Part shown: positions 16,572-24,315 of the stretch, piece after piece | How the letters are laid out: every line of letters starts with the position of its first letter | Position numbering within the stretch: position 1 is the first letter of the stretch | From: Kineococcus sp. NBC_00420 | Lineage (GTDB): Bacteria > Actinomycetota > Actinomycetes > Actinomycetales > Kineococcaceae | Direction of reading: 5' to 3' | NCBI RefSeq assembly: GCF_036021035.1 | Contig: NZ_CP107930.1 | Span: forward strand, 2,914,001 to 2,978,000 | DNA: 64,000 nt | Position numbers and translations under genes: made by a program | Notes under the pieces: model-generated | What the model was told of the DNA's origin: nothing | The model's input: the letters and a program-made list of their open reading frames with translations, nothing else | Database searches by the model: none

Positions 16572-17087
16572 TCAGCGCAGCCCGACGGCGTCCAGGCGCC
16601 AGAAGACCGCGTCGTAGACGAGGGTCCCCGTCATCCACTCCTCGTGGCCGTCCAGCAGCACGACCTGGAACGCGGCCGGTGGGATCCGCAGCGACGGCCG
16701 CCGGAAACCGAGGTCCGCACCTGCGCGGAACCCCAGCCGCGAGTAGTACCGGGGATCCCCCTCGAGGAAGAGCGCCGGGAACGTGGTCGCCTCGATCGCC
16801 GCCGCCACCAGGGCCTTCCCGACCCCCCGCCGCTGGTGCTGCGCCAGCACGCCGAGCGGGCTGAGGACCCCGACGTCGACCAGGCGCGGGGGCGCGTCGA
16901 GCAGGTTGCGACCGACCATCACGTGACCCACCACCGCGCCGTCCACCTCCGCGACGAGCGAGACCGGGTTCCCGGCGCGCAACGCGTCGGCCAGGTCGGC
17001 GACCTTCGCGCCGTGGTCGCCGAACGCGGCGAGGTGGACGTCACGGACGGCGTCGTGGTCCCGGGGTTCCTCGGGTCTGATGAGCAC
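16572..17087 (-). CDS. GNAT-family N-acetyltransferase (YhbS-like)
   Basis: A 171-residue acetyltransferase. MLIRPEEPRDHDAVRDVHLAAF is the common N-terminus; VGVLSPLGVLAQHQRRGVGKALV holds the acetyl-CoA loop QRRGVG near residue 88; FPALFLEGDPRYYSRLGFR is the C-terminal YxrxGF segment. The arrangement (GDPxYYxRxGF) fits the YhbS/COG3153 subgroup of predicted acetyltransferases. Substrate unknown. GTG start. It is divergent from the DUF4287 gene across a 286-base gap that contains repeat copy 2. Confidence 0.88.
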   Translation of the reverse strand: MLIRPEEPRDHDAVRDVHLAAFGDHGAKVADLADALRAGNPVSLVAEVDGAVVGHVMVGRNLLDAPPRLVDVGVLSPLGVLAQHQRRGVGKALVAAAIEATTFPALFLEGDPRYYSRLGFRAGADLGFRRPSLRIPPAAFQVVLLDGHEEWMTGTLVYDAVFWRLDAVGLR

Positions 17088-17188
17088 GACGGAGATTCGA
17101 GCAGACCGGTACCGACCCGTCGAGGGGTTTCCGTTCCCCGGGCGACCGCGGGGTGGACCCGCGGCGTGCGGTCCCGTCCCGCGGAGGG

Positions 17189-17281
17189 CGCACCCATCGG
17201 TGTCACCACGTGGAGTGAGGTGTGGGTGAGATGCATCCGGTGCCGGGGCGACCCTTCGTCACACCCAGAGGTGCAACCACG
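17189..17281 (+). repeat. Dispersed palindromic repeat, copy 2
   Basis: The core 17189-17230 begins CGCACCCATCGGTGTCACC and continues through ACGTGGAGTGAGG to GTGGGTGA. It matches the reverse complement of 1951-1992 almost base for base. A second stretch (TCGTCACACCCAGAGGTGC, 17257-17275) matches the far part of copy 1, so the element may be about 95 bp. It fills most of the gap between the GNAT and DUF4287 genes; the remaining bases (17088-17188 and 17282-17360) show no further structure. Confidence 0.75.
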
Positions 17282-17373
17282 CCCACGTGACACGCACGGC
17301 ATCATCGGCGATGAGTCCTGGTGCGGCGACGAGTCTGCACAGCGCAGAGACCACGAACCGACAGGAGCCGACC

Positions 17374-17592
17374 GTGCCCGAACCCGTCAAGGGCCCCGCG
17401 TCCTACTTCCCCGCCATCGAGGCGAAGTACGGCCACCCCGTCGCGCACTGGCAGGAGGCGCTGCGTGAGCGCAGGGCCGAGCAGCCGGGGGTCAAGCACA
17501 TGGAACTCGTCGCCTGGCTGAAGACCGAGCACGGCATGGGCCACGGCCACGCGAACGCGCTGGTGGCCGCCACCCCGGCCGAGGACGCCTGA
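17374..17592 (+). CDS. DUF4287-domain small protein
   Basis: A 72-residue protein starting from GTG, with AGGAG six bases upstream. It is almost entirely a DUF4287 domain: GPASYFPAIEAKYGHPVAHW at residues 6-25, HMELVAWLKTEHGMGHGHAN at about 42-61. The domain is small and helical, often found alone or fused to DUF5655, and its function is unknown. It converges with the isochorismatase gene, one base between stops. Single gene. Confidence 0.85.
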   Translation: MPEPVKGPASYFPAIEAKYGHPVAHWQEALRERRAEQPGVKHMELVAWLKTEHGMGHGHANALVAATPAEDA

Positions 17593-17593
17593 G

Positions 17594-18160
17594 TCAGACG
17601 GCGAGGGGCGCGCCGAACTCCACGTCCGCGGTCGACACCGTCCCGGCCGTGCGGCCGGGCGCGCGCTGGAAGCTCCAGTAGAGGTTCGTGTGCGCGATGA
17701 CCTGCTCCGGCGGGGGCGCGCCCCACTCGCCGAGGTCCTCGGTGGTGTGCGCGTCGCCCACGAGGGTCACGTCGTAGCCGCGGGTGAAACCGCCGTGCAG
17801 CGTCGAGCGGATGCAGGCGTCGGACTGCGCCCCCGTCACGATCAACCGGCCGACGGCCCGTTCGGCCAGCACGGCCTCGAGGTCGGTGGCCTCGAAGGCG
17901 TCCCCGTAGCGCTTGTGCACCAACGGTTCCGCCGGGTCGGGGACGAGCTCGGGCACGAACTGCCACTCCTCGGAGCCCAGCGGGAGTTCCTCGCTGGAGT
18001 GCTGCACCCACACGACAGGCACACCGTCGGTGCGGGCGCGCTCGAGCAGGCGCGAGATGTTCGCGACGACGTTCTCGGTGTCCACGCTCGCGCTCATCAC
18101 CCCCTGCTGGACGTCGATGACGAGCAGGGCGGTCTCGGAGCGGTCCGGCAGGGTCGTCAC
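17594..18160 (-). CDS. Isochorismatase-family cysteine hydrolase
   Basis: A 188-residue alpha/beta hydrolase of the isochorismatase/nicotinamidase superfamily. The catalytic triad is visible: Asp in LLVIDVQ near residue 16, Lys in VHKRYGDAF near residue 83, and Cys in GAQSDACIRSTLHGGFTRGY near residue 114; the cis-peptide VTGAQSDACI segment is typical. Members hydrolyse isochorismate, nicotinamide, ureido or N-carbamoyl substrates. Lacking the fused aryl-carrier domain, it is not a siderophore EntB. GTG start. No pathway partners are adjacent. Confidence 0.88.
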   Translation of the reverse strand: MTTLPDRSETALLVIDVQQGVMSASVDTENVVANISRLLERARTDGVPVVWVQHSSEELPLGSEEWQFVPELVPDPAEPLVHKRYGDAFEATDLEAVLAERAVGRLIVTGAQSDACIRSTLHGGFTRGYDVTLVGDAHTTEDLGEWGAPPPEQVIAHTNLYWSFQRAPGRTAGTVSTADVEFGAPLAV

Positions 18161-18200
18161 GGCACGACGTTAGGACTCCCCGCGGGGCGGGCGGAACCCC

Positions 18201-18479
18201 TCAGAGCGGACGGATCACCGCGTGCGGAGCGACGACGAAGGGCGCAGCGCCCGTCGGGGGGACGACGTTCCACGGCCCGAGGACGTCGCCGGGACCGAGG
18301 ATGCCCTGCTCGGGGAGCGCCGGTAGGTACAGCGGGTGCTCCAGGTGCAGGACGACCGGCGCCACCGGCCGCGGAGCGGCCTGCGCGGGAGCCGTGTCGT
18401 GGTGCTGGACCAGGCCGAGGACGGCGGAGGCGAGCGCGGCGGCGCCGCCGATCACGGCGAGCGTCGTGGTCTGGCTCAT
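18201..18479 (-). CDS. Small exported or membrane-anchored protein, unknown
   Basis: A 92-residue protein starting at ATG with AGAGGAG upstream. Residues 5-23 (TTLAVIGGAAALASAVLGLV) form a signal anchor or signal peptide, with a possible AQA cleavage near residue 34. The rest is Pro/Val/His-rich (APRPVAPVVLHLEHPLYLPALPEQG) and lacks Cys. No family is recognised. It is divergent from the first paralogue of the ECF sigma locus (87 bases apart), so it could belong to the same regulon, but nothing else links them. Confidence 0.6.
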   Translation of the reverse strand: MSQTTTLAVIGGAAALASAVLGLVQHHDTAPAQAAPRPVAPVVLHLEHPLYLPALPEQGILGPGDVLGPWNVVPPTGAAPFVVAPHAVIRPL

Positions 18480-18566
18480 GGCTGCTCCTCTGGGCCGAAC
18501 GGGTGAGTCGCCCCCGTTGTCGGCATCGACGCGCCAGAACCTGAGCCGGTGTGGAACCGTTGCCGG

Positions 18567-19151
18567 GTGAGGCGACGGCTGGGTGGGGTGGTGAGCGCCG
18601 CCGTGGTCCCGCTCGCCGCCGCCGTCGCCGTGTGGTCGCCGCTCGGGAACGCGTTCCCCGCCGAGGCGACGCGAGCGCCCCAGGCCGAGGTCGCCAGGCC
18701 CGCGACCCTGCGGACGACGGCCGGGCAGTGCGTCTGGGAACTGCAGCGGGCGGACCCCTACTCCGTCCTCGCCGGCGGGGAAGGCTCCCTCGCGACGTCC
18801 GCCCTCTACCGGTTCGCCGACGGCGAGACGCACTTCTGCGTGGCCTTCGCCGCGGGCAGCGTCGACAACCGCGTCGAGGTCGACTCCCTGGGCCGGCAGG
18901 TCCTCTGGGGGTGGGTGAAGAACCAGGACGGCTCCTTCGACGCCTCGCTGTTCGGACCCCGGAAGGCGGGCTACGCCCGGGTCGTCGTCTCCACCCCCGA
19001 CGGCCAGCAGTACCAGGCGATCTTCCTCGACCGGTACTGGTGGACCCCCGTGCACGTCGCGGACCAGTCCCTCCTCGACGACAGCCGGTGGACGGCCTAC
19101 GACCGCTACGGTCGCCTCGTCGGCCAGGGGCGCGTCTCCACCGACTACTGA
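18567..19151 (+). CDS. Exported protein paralogous to the anti-sigma ectodomain
   Basis: A 194-residue protein taken from the GTG at 18567 (VRRRLGGVVSAAVVPLAAAV, a good signal peptide or anchor); a GTG at 18549 would add six residues. The ectodomain is clearly paralogous to that of the protein at 19720-20421: both have GETxFCV, a QVLxGWV segment, ARVVVSTPDG, DRYWWTPV and a final R.GRLVxQGR, plus two conserved Cys. Unlike the paralogue it lacks a cytoplasmic N-terminal region. It sits immediately upstream of the sigma gene (44 bases), so it may be a decoy, ligand-binding or target protein of the same signalling unit. No named family recognised. Confidence 0.75.
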   Translation: MRRRLGGVVSAAVVPLAAAVAVWSPLGNAFPAEATRAPQAEVARPATLRTTAGQCVWELQRADPYSVLAGGEGSLATSALYRFADGETHFCVAFAAGSVDNRVEVDSLGRQVLWGWVKNQDGSFDASLFGPRKAGYARVVVSTPDGQQYQAIFLDRYWWTPVHVADQSLLDDSRWTAYDRYGRLVGQGRVSTDY

Positions 19152-19162
19152 AGCGCTGGTGT

Positions 19163-19187
19163 GGAACGTTCGTCCTCCTGAAGCGTC
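19163..19187 (+). promoter_or_regulatory. Predicted ECF-type promoter of the sigma gene
   Basis: GGAAC (19163-19167), 16 bases, CGTC (19184-19187) matches the usual ECF promoter pattern. The expected transcription start falls at about 19194-19197, on the GTG start codon, giving a leaderless autoregulated message. A GTGTGGAAC block also occurs at 18549-18557 ahead of the paralogue, without a good -10. Confidence 0.55.
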
Positions 19188-19195
19188 CTGAGGGT

Positions 19196-19723
19196 GTGAG
19201 AGCAGTCAGCGACGCCCCCGCAGAGGCGACCGTCGAGCGGGACCCCGAGGCCCAGTACCAGGACCTCTTCCGCCGGCACTTCCGCGCGACCGTCCGCCTC
19301 GCCCAGCTGCTGGGCGCCGACGACGCCGAGGACGTCGCCCAGGAGGCGTTCGTCCGCCTCCACGAACACCGACGGCGACTGCGCGACCCTGCCGCTGCCC
19401 TCGCCCACGTCCGACGCACGACCGCGAACCTCGCCACCTCCCGGCTCCGCCACCTGCGCGTCGTCCGTCGCACCCCCGGCGAGGTGACCCGCACCGCGGC
19501 CTCCGCCGAGGAGACCGTCGTCGCCGCCGAACAGGTCGACGAACTCCGCACCGCGCTGGGGAAGCTGTCCGCCCGCCACCGCGAGGCCCTCGTCCTGCGC
19601 TACTGGCTCGACCTCCCCGTCGCCGAGGTCGCCGACGCCCTCGACGTGCCCGTCGGCACCGCCAAGTCCACGATCTCCCGCGCCCAGGCGGCGCTCGCGA
19701 ACCTGCTGGAGGAGCGACCGTGA
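19196..19723 (+). CDS. ECF RNA polymerase sigma factor (SigE-like)
   Basis: A 175-residue ECF sigma factor. Region 2 (about residues 18-85) includes YQDLFRRHFRATVRLAQLLG and DDAEDVAQEAFVRLHEH, the core-binding and -10 helices; region 4 (about 115-172) includes LPVAEVADALDVPVGTAKSTISRAQAAL, the -35 recognition helix. There is no sigma-1.1 or C-terminal extension. It starts at GTG where a GGAAC/CGTC promoter predicts the transcript begins. Its stop overlaps the GTG of the downstream gene (GTGA), so sigma and anti-sigma-like protein are coupled. It probably controls its own operon. Confidence 0.9.
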   Translation: MRAVSDAPAEATVERDPEAQYQDLFRRHFRATVRLAQLLGADDAEDVAQEAFVRLHEHRRRLRDPAAALAHVRRTTANLATSRLRHLRVVRRTPGEVTRTAASAEETVVAAEQVDELRTALGKLSARHREALVLRYWLDLPVAEVADALDVPVGTAKSTISRAQAALANLLEERP

Positions 19724-20421
19724 ACGATCTGCAGAAACTCCTCGACGCGGTCGCCGTACCGATCGAAGCCGCGACCGAGGACCAGTGGGCGCGCAACCGG
19801 GAACTCGTCGGCGCTCGCCGTCGTCGGCGCCGGATCGGGGGTGGTGTCGTCGCCGGTCTCGCCGCCGCGGCGGCCGTCGCGATCGCAGTGACGTGGAACC
19901 CCTCGGGAAACCCCCTCTCCGTGCAGCCGGCCGGTCCGGTCCGGGCGCAGGTGGTGGACCCGTCGACCCTGACCCCGTTGGCCGAGGACTGCGCACACAG
20001 ACGCGGCGTGTACACGGACGTCACGGCGCTCGCCGGCGCGACCAGCGCCGCGGGACGAGGGGTGCTCTACGAGGTCGCGGGTGGTGAGACGCGATTCTGC
20101 GTCTCCCTGGACGGGGGCGCCGTGGACGGGCCGATCTCGGACGACTTCCCCGGCGACCAGGTCCTCGGGGGCTGGGTCGGTGCCGGGGATTCCGACCCCG
20201 CCACGGCCTCGGTCTTCGGACTCCGGGGGAGCGACGACGCCCGCGTCGTGGTGTCGACCCCGGACGGCAAGGAGTTCGAGGCCGCGTTCTTCGACCGGTA
20301 CTGGTGGACGCCGGTGCCCGTCGTGAAGGCGACCGACCTCGACGAGACCACCTGGGCAGCGTTCGACCGGCAGGGCCGGCTCGTCCACCAGGGCCGTCTG
20401 TCGAGGGCCCGAACGGGCTGA
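19720..20421 (+). CDS. Putative membrane anti-sigma factor with exported sensor domain
   Basis: A 233-residue type II membrane protein. Residues 1-38 are cytoplasmic (MNDLQKLLDAVAVPIEAATE, then RRRRRR), too short for a zinc ZAS domain but placed as an anti-sigma region; a helix at about 40-58 spans the membrane; the remaining 170 residues are extracytoplasmic with two Cys (EDCAHRRG and GETRFCV). The ectodomain is paralogous to the protein at 18567-19151. GTGA overlap with the sigma gene supports the pairing. Anti-sigma activity is inferred from context rather than from a recognised domain. Confidence 0.7.
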   Translation: MNDLQKLLDAVAVPIEAATEDQWARNRELVGARRRRRRIGGGVVAGLAAAAAVAIAVTWNPSGNPLSVQPAGPVRAQVVDPSTLTPLAEDCAHRRGVYTDVTALAGATSAAGRGVLYEVAGGETRFCVSLDGGAVDGPISDDFPGDQVLGGWVGAGDSDPATASVFGLRGSDDARVVVSTPDGKEFEAAFFDRYWWTPVPVVKATDLDETTWAAFDRQGRLVHQGRLSRARTG

Positions 20422-20424
20422 GGG

Positions 20425-21804
20425 TCAGTGGCTCCGCGTCGCGACCCCCGCCACCTCGGCCGCGGCGCGGGCCTGTTCCTCGGGGGTGTGCGTGCTCGTG
20501 CAGAGGATCCGGTGCAGCACGATCGCGACGATCGCGCCCGAGGAGATCCCGGAGTCGAAGATCGTCTGGAACCAGTCGGGGGTCCGGGCGTAGATGCCGG
20601 GGTTGACCGTCGGCAGCAACCCGACGCCGAGGGCGACGGCGATCATCAGCAGGGCCCGACTGTCCAGCGTGCAGGACGCGAGGGTCCGGATGCCGCTCGC
20701 CGCGACCATCCCGAACAACGCCACCCCGGCCCCGCCGAGGACGGCGACGGGAACGGAACCCACGACGGCGCCGAGCTTCGGCACCAGGCCCAGGACGACG
20801 AGGATCCCGCCCGCGAACGTCGCGACGTAGCGGGAACGGACCCCGGACAGGCTCACCAGCCCGACGTTCTGCGCGAACGCCGTGTAGGGGAACGTGTTGA
20901 AGATCCCGCCGAGGACGGTGGACAACCCGTCGGCGCGCAGTCCGTCGGCGATGTCGCGGGGTTCGAGGCGCCGGTCGACGATCTCACCGATGGCCAGTAC
21001 GTCGCCCGTCGTCTCGGTCATGATGACCAGCGCGACGACGCACATCGCGATGACGGAACCCACCTGGAACGAGGGGGCGCCGAACGCGAACGGTGTCGAG
21101 ATCCCGAACCACGCCTGGTCGCCGACCCCCGTGACGTCGACCTTGCCGGCCACCGCGGCGACGACGGTTCCCACGACGATCCCGAGCAGGATCGCGATTC
21201 GGGCGACGGCGGGCGGGGCGAGGCGTTCGATGAGCAGGATCGCGATCAGGGTGAACAGCGCGAGCAGCAGGTTCGACGGGGCGCCGAAGTCGGCGGCACC
21301 CGTCCCGCCACCGGCCCAGCCGGCGGCGACGCTCATGAGCGACAACCCGATGAGCAGGATCACGGTGCCGGTGACCAGCGGCGGGAAGAACCGCAGGAGC
21401 TTCGAGAACACCGGGGCGAGCACCACCATGAACACGCCGCAGGCGATGACCGAACCGTAGATCGCGGCGACCCCGTGCTGGGTGCCGATGGTGATCATCG
21501 GGCCGACGGCGGCGAAGGTGCAGCCCTGCATCAGGGGCAGCCGGACCCCGAACCGCCAGAAACCCACCGACTGGACGATGGTCGCGATCCCGGCCACGAA
21601 CAGGTCCGCCACGATGAGGTGGGCGAGGTCGTCGGGCGACATCCGGCCGGCCGAGATCATCGCCCCGCCGACGATGAGCGGCACCGCGACGGCGCCGGCG
21701 TACATCGCGAGGACGTGCTGCAACCCGAGAGGAGCGAGTCTCCGCAGCGGCGGCACCTCGTCGACCGGATGGACGCCGTGCTGAACCCGCAGTTCGCTCG
21801 CCAT
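20425..21804 (-). CDS. NCS2-family purine (xanthine/urate) permease
   Basis: A 459-residue integral membrane protein with about 14 hydrophobic segments, of the nucleobase-ascorbate transporter family. Typical landmarks: GLQHVLAMYAGAVAVPLIVG near the start, GTVILLIGLSLMSVAAGW, and QNVGLVSLSGVRSRYV, which contains the family NxGxxxxTG-like signature. The neighbouring urate genes indicate xanthine or urate as the proton-coupled substrate. The ATG at 21804 is chosen; the frame runs on upstream but through the MocA-type gene region out of frame. It is transcribed opposite to uraD and uricase. Confidence 0.9.
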   Translation of the reverse strand: MASELRVQHGVHPVDEVPPLRRLAPLGLQHVLAMYAGAVAVPLIVGGAMISAGRMSPDDLAHLIVADLFVAGIATIVQSVGFWRFGVRLPLMQGCTFAAVGPMITIGTQHGVAAIYGSVIACGVFMVVLAPVFSKLLRFFPPLVTGTVILLIGLSLMSVAAGWAGGGTGAADFGAPSNLLLALFTLIAILLIERLAPPAVARIAILLGIVVGTVVAAVAGKVDVTGVGDQAWFGISTPFAFGAPSFQVGSVIAMCVVALVIMTETTGDVLAIGEIVDRRLEPRDIADGLRADGLSTVLGGIFNTFPYTAFAQNVGLVSLSGVRSRYVATFAGGILVVLGLVPKLGAVVGSVPVAVLGGAGVALFGMVAASGIRTLASCTLDSRALLMIAVALGVGLLPTVNPGIYARTPDWFQTIFDSGISSGAIVAIVLHRILCTSTHTPEEQARAAAEVAGVATRSH

Positions 21805-21872
21805 CACAGCACGCTGGCACGCGAACACCGGCGGCGGAACAGGCTGCACGGAACTCGCGTGTGAAGAGTGTG

Positions 21873-22433
21873 TTACGCGGACCGTGTTCCGGGTGGGAGG
21901 TCCTCGGGGTGGTCGACGTCCGCAGCCGCCCCCGGAACCTCGACGGCCGTCCACGGGATCTCGCCGAACAGCGCGTTCAGACCGGACCCGGTGTCCGCGA
22001 GTTCCAGGGCGCGGGCCACGTGCTCGCGGCCGATCAGCACGGGGTGACCGGGACGTCCGCGCTCGACCCCCCGCGCGAGCACGGTCGGCGAGGCGAGTCC
22101 GAGCACGGCCCGCACCCCGGCCACATCGATCCCGGGCAGGTCGACGAGGGTGATCAGCACCGCCTCGGCCCGCCGGGCCAGCGGGTGCCGCAACGCCCGG
22201 GCCAACCCGGCCCCGGGCCCGCGGGAGGCGTCCGGGACCTCGACCGCGACGACCCCGGAGGGCAGTTGCTGTCCGGTGCCCAGGGTGACCAGGACGGAGG
22301 AGCACCCCGCCGCCACCAGCAGCTCGGCGGTCGCCGCCGCGAACGTCCGGCCGTCGACGTGGCGCAGCAGGGCCTTGGGCGCACCCATCCGCCGGCCCGC
22401 CCCCGCGGCCAGCACGATCCCCACCACACCCAC
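21873..22433 (-). CDS. MocA-like molybdenum cofactor nucleotidyltransferase
   Basis: A protein of about 186 residues with the NTP-transferase signature VLAAGAGRRMGAPKALL at residues 7-23, LVDLPGID (metal Asp) in the middle and GHPVLIGREH, as in MocA/CoxI-type enzymes that cytidylylate molybdopterin for xanthine dehydrogenase-class enzymes. The GTG at 22433 is one of several in-frame GTGs (22427 and 22424 also fit). It precedes the permease on the same strand and is divergent from uraD, so it likely matures the molybdenum centre of the xanthine dehydrogenase encoded at 26849-29593. Confidence 0.82.
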   Translation of the reverse strand: MGVVGIVLAAGAGRRMGAPKALLRHVDGRTFAAATAELLVAAGCSSVLVTLGTGQQLPSGVVAVEVPDASRGPGAGLARALRHPLARRAEAVLITLVDLPGIDVAGVRAVLGLASPTVLARGVERGRPGHPVLIGREHVARALELADTGSGLNALFGEIPWTAVEVPGAAADVDHPEDLPPGTRSA

Positions 22434-22608
22434 CCGCGGATCGAACCATGTTTCGGTCAGGTTTCCCCGCGCGGGTGGTCGGGGTCGGTTCTGGAGGTTC
22501 GTCCAAACCCGTGTGCCGGTGGACTGGGAACGTTGGTGCCCCGGAGGCTGCGCGCCGGGCGTCGCGCAGGTGACACTGGTCGCAGGAACGTGGAGAGAGG
22601 GAGGGTCC

Positions 22609-23091
22609 GTGGGCATCGGTGAGCTCGACGACGCCGGGACGGCGCGCTGCGAGGAGTTGCTGCGCACCTGCTGCGACGCGCCGGCCTGGGCGGCGCGGAC
22701 GGCCGCGCGCCGCCCCTTCGGATCGCTGGTGAGCCTGCTGGAGATCGCCGACGAGGAACTCGCCGCGACCTCCGAGGCCGATGTCGACGTCGCCCTGGCC
22801 GCGCACCCCCGGATCGGGGAACGCTCCGAGAGCGCCGACTCCCGACGTGAACAGGCGGGCGCGCTGGCCGCCGGCTCCGAGGTGCTGGACGCGCTCGCGA
22901 CGGGGAACCGGGCCTACGAGGAGAAGTTCGGGCACGTCTACCTGGTCTGCGCGTCGGGCAGGAGCGCCGAGGAACTCCTCGCGGTCCTGGACTCCCGCCT
23001 CGGCAACGACCCGGACACCGAGCGGAAGGTCCTGCGCGGGGAACTCGCCGCGATCACCCGGCTCCGGCTGACCCGGCTGGTGGCGTCGTGA
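22609..23091 (+). CDS. uraD: OHCU decarboxylase
   Basis: A 160-residue helical protein that decarboxylates 2-oxo-4-hydroxy-4-carboxy-5-ureidoimidazoline to S-allantoin, the last of the three urate steps. AHPRIGER near residue 65 contains the catalytic His, and SRREQAGALAAGSEVLDALATGNRAYEEKFGHVYLVCASGRS matches the family core (Arg, Glu, Gln and the FGHVYL segment). GTG start with GGAGGG upstream. Its stop overlaps the start of the HIU hydrolase gene (GTGA), forming the operon uraD-uraH-uricase-deaminase. Confidence 0.93.
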   Translation: MGIGELDDAGTARCEELLRTCCDAPAWAARTAARRPFGSLVSLLEIADEELAATSEADVDVALAAHPRIGERSESADSRREQAGALAAGSEVLDALATGNRAYEEKFGHVYLVCASGRSAEELLAVLDSRLGNDPDTERKVLRGELAAITRLRLTRLVAS

Positions 23092-23408
23092 CCAGCCTCT
23101 CGACGCACGTCCTGGACGCCGTCACCGGGACCCCGTCCGCGGGGATGTCGGTGGTGCTGGCCGACGCCGACGGGACCCCCGTCGCGAGCGGGACCACCGA
23201 CGACGACGGCCGGGCCCGCCTGGCCGAGGAACTCGCGCCGGGGACCTACCGGCTCCTGTTCCAGACCGGGCCCTGGTTCGCCGCGGCCGGTCGTGAGACG
23301 TTCTACCCCGAGGTCGTCGTCGCCTTCTCCGTCGGTGCCGACCGCGCCCACCTGCACGTCCCCCTGCTGCTCTCACCGTTCGCCTACTCCACCTACCGAG
23401 GGAGCTGA
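23088..23408 (+). CDS. uraH: 5-hydroxyisourate hydrolase
   Basis: A 106-residue transthyretin-like enzyme that hydrolyses 5-hydroxyisourate. The N-terminal LSTHVLDAVTGTPSAGM carries the catalytic His, GRARLAEELAPGTYRLLF the middle strand, and the C-terminus ends in YSTYRGS, the YRGS tetrapeptide diagnostic of HIU hydrolases against transthyretin. The GTG start overlaps the uraD stop, and the uricase ATG follows five bases after its own stop. Cytoplasmic tetramer expected. Confidence 0.96.
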   Translation: MTSLSTHVLDAVTGTPSAGMSVVLADADGTPVASGTTDDDGRARLAEELAPGTYRLLFQTGPWFAAAGRETFYPEVVVAFSVGADRAHLHVPLLLSPFAYSTYRGS

Positions 23409-23412
23409 CACG

Positions 23413-24315
23413 ATGGCCGTCTACCTGGCGGGTCACCAGTACGGCAAGGCGGAGAACCGCGTCGTGCGGTTCCAGCGCGACACCCCGCGCCACGAGATCG
23501 TCGACCTCAACGTCACCTCCACCCTGCGCGGCGACTTCGCCGACGCGTACCTCACGGGTGACCAGACGAAGGTCCTGCCCACGGACACGCAGAAGAACAC
23601 GATGTACTCCTACGCCAAGGAGAAGGGCATCGCCAGCGTCGAGGGGTACGCCCTCGACCTGGCCCGGCACTTCGTCGACGACGTGGAACCCGTCAGCGGC
23701 GCCCGCATCGACGTCGACTCCTACCTGTGGACCCGCGCCACGGTGAACGGCGCGGAGCACGACCACAGCTGGACGCGCTCCGGCAGCGAGGTCCGCACGG
23801 CCGCGATCACGGTGTCCGGCAAGGGCTCCGAGCAGGAGACCCACGTCGTCGCCGGGCTCAAGGAGTTCACGCTGCTCAAGTCCACGGGGTCGACGTTCAA
23901 GGACTTCATGGTCGACGAGTACACGACGCTGGAACCCACCGAGGACCGCGTGATGGCGACCTCGCTGGTCGCGACCTGGCGCTACGACGCGACCTGCCTG
24001 CAGGAGGGGTTCGACTTCGATGCCGCCTACGACGCCGTCAAGGCCGCGATGGTCACCCAGTTCGCGACGGTGCACTCCAAGGCCCTCCAGCAGACGTTGT
24101 GGCTCATGGGCAAGGCCGCGATCGAGACCGTCCCGGCCGTCGCGGAGGTCCGGCTGGTGGCGCCGAACAAGCACCACTTCCTCTACGACCTGGCCCGTTT
24201 CGGCGTCCAGAACTCCGGTGAGGTGTTCCACGCCGACGACCGCCCCTACGGCCTGATCCAGGCCGTCGTGGCCCGCGACGACACCCCGCTCGCACCGATC
24301 GCGTGGGAACGGTGA
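23413..24315 (+). CDS. Uricase (factor-independent urate hydroxylase)
   Basis: A 300-residue cofactor-free urate oxidase that converts urate to 5-hydroxyisourate with O2. Key motifs: the N-terminal HQYGKAENRVVRF, LPTDTQKNTMYSYAKE (catalytic Thr and the NT pair), LKSTGSTFKDFMVDEYTTL, and NKHHFLYDL near the C-terminus, all in the usual order for a two-T-fold uricase. Length is normal. ATG start with GGAGCTGACACG upstream. The stop overlaps the deaminase ATG. Confidence 0.97.
   Translation: MAVYLAGHQYGKAENRVVRFQRDTPRHEIVDLNVTSTLRGDFADAYLTGDQTKVLPTDTQKNTMYSYAKEKGIASVEGYALDLARHFVDDVEPVSGARIDVDSYLWTRATVNGAEHDHSWTRSGSEVRTAAITVSGKGSEQETHVVAGLKEFTLLKSTGSTFKDFMVDEYTTLEPTEDRVMATSLVATWRYDATCLQEGFDFDAAYDAVKAAMVTQFATVHSKALQQTLWLMGKAAIETVPAVAEVRLVAPNKHHFLYDLARFGVQNSGEVFHADDRPYGLIQAVVARDDTPLAPIAWER

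Noticed and set aside
14994-17373. Plus-strand open frame running from the GH15 end into the DUF4287 gene
   Set aside because: It crosses the DUF427, GGDEF and GNAT genes and repeat copy 2 with Arg/Pro-rich translation; only the final 72 codons after the AGGAG-preceded GTG make a recognised domain.
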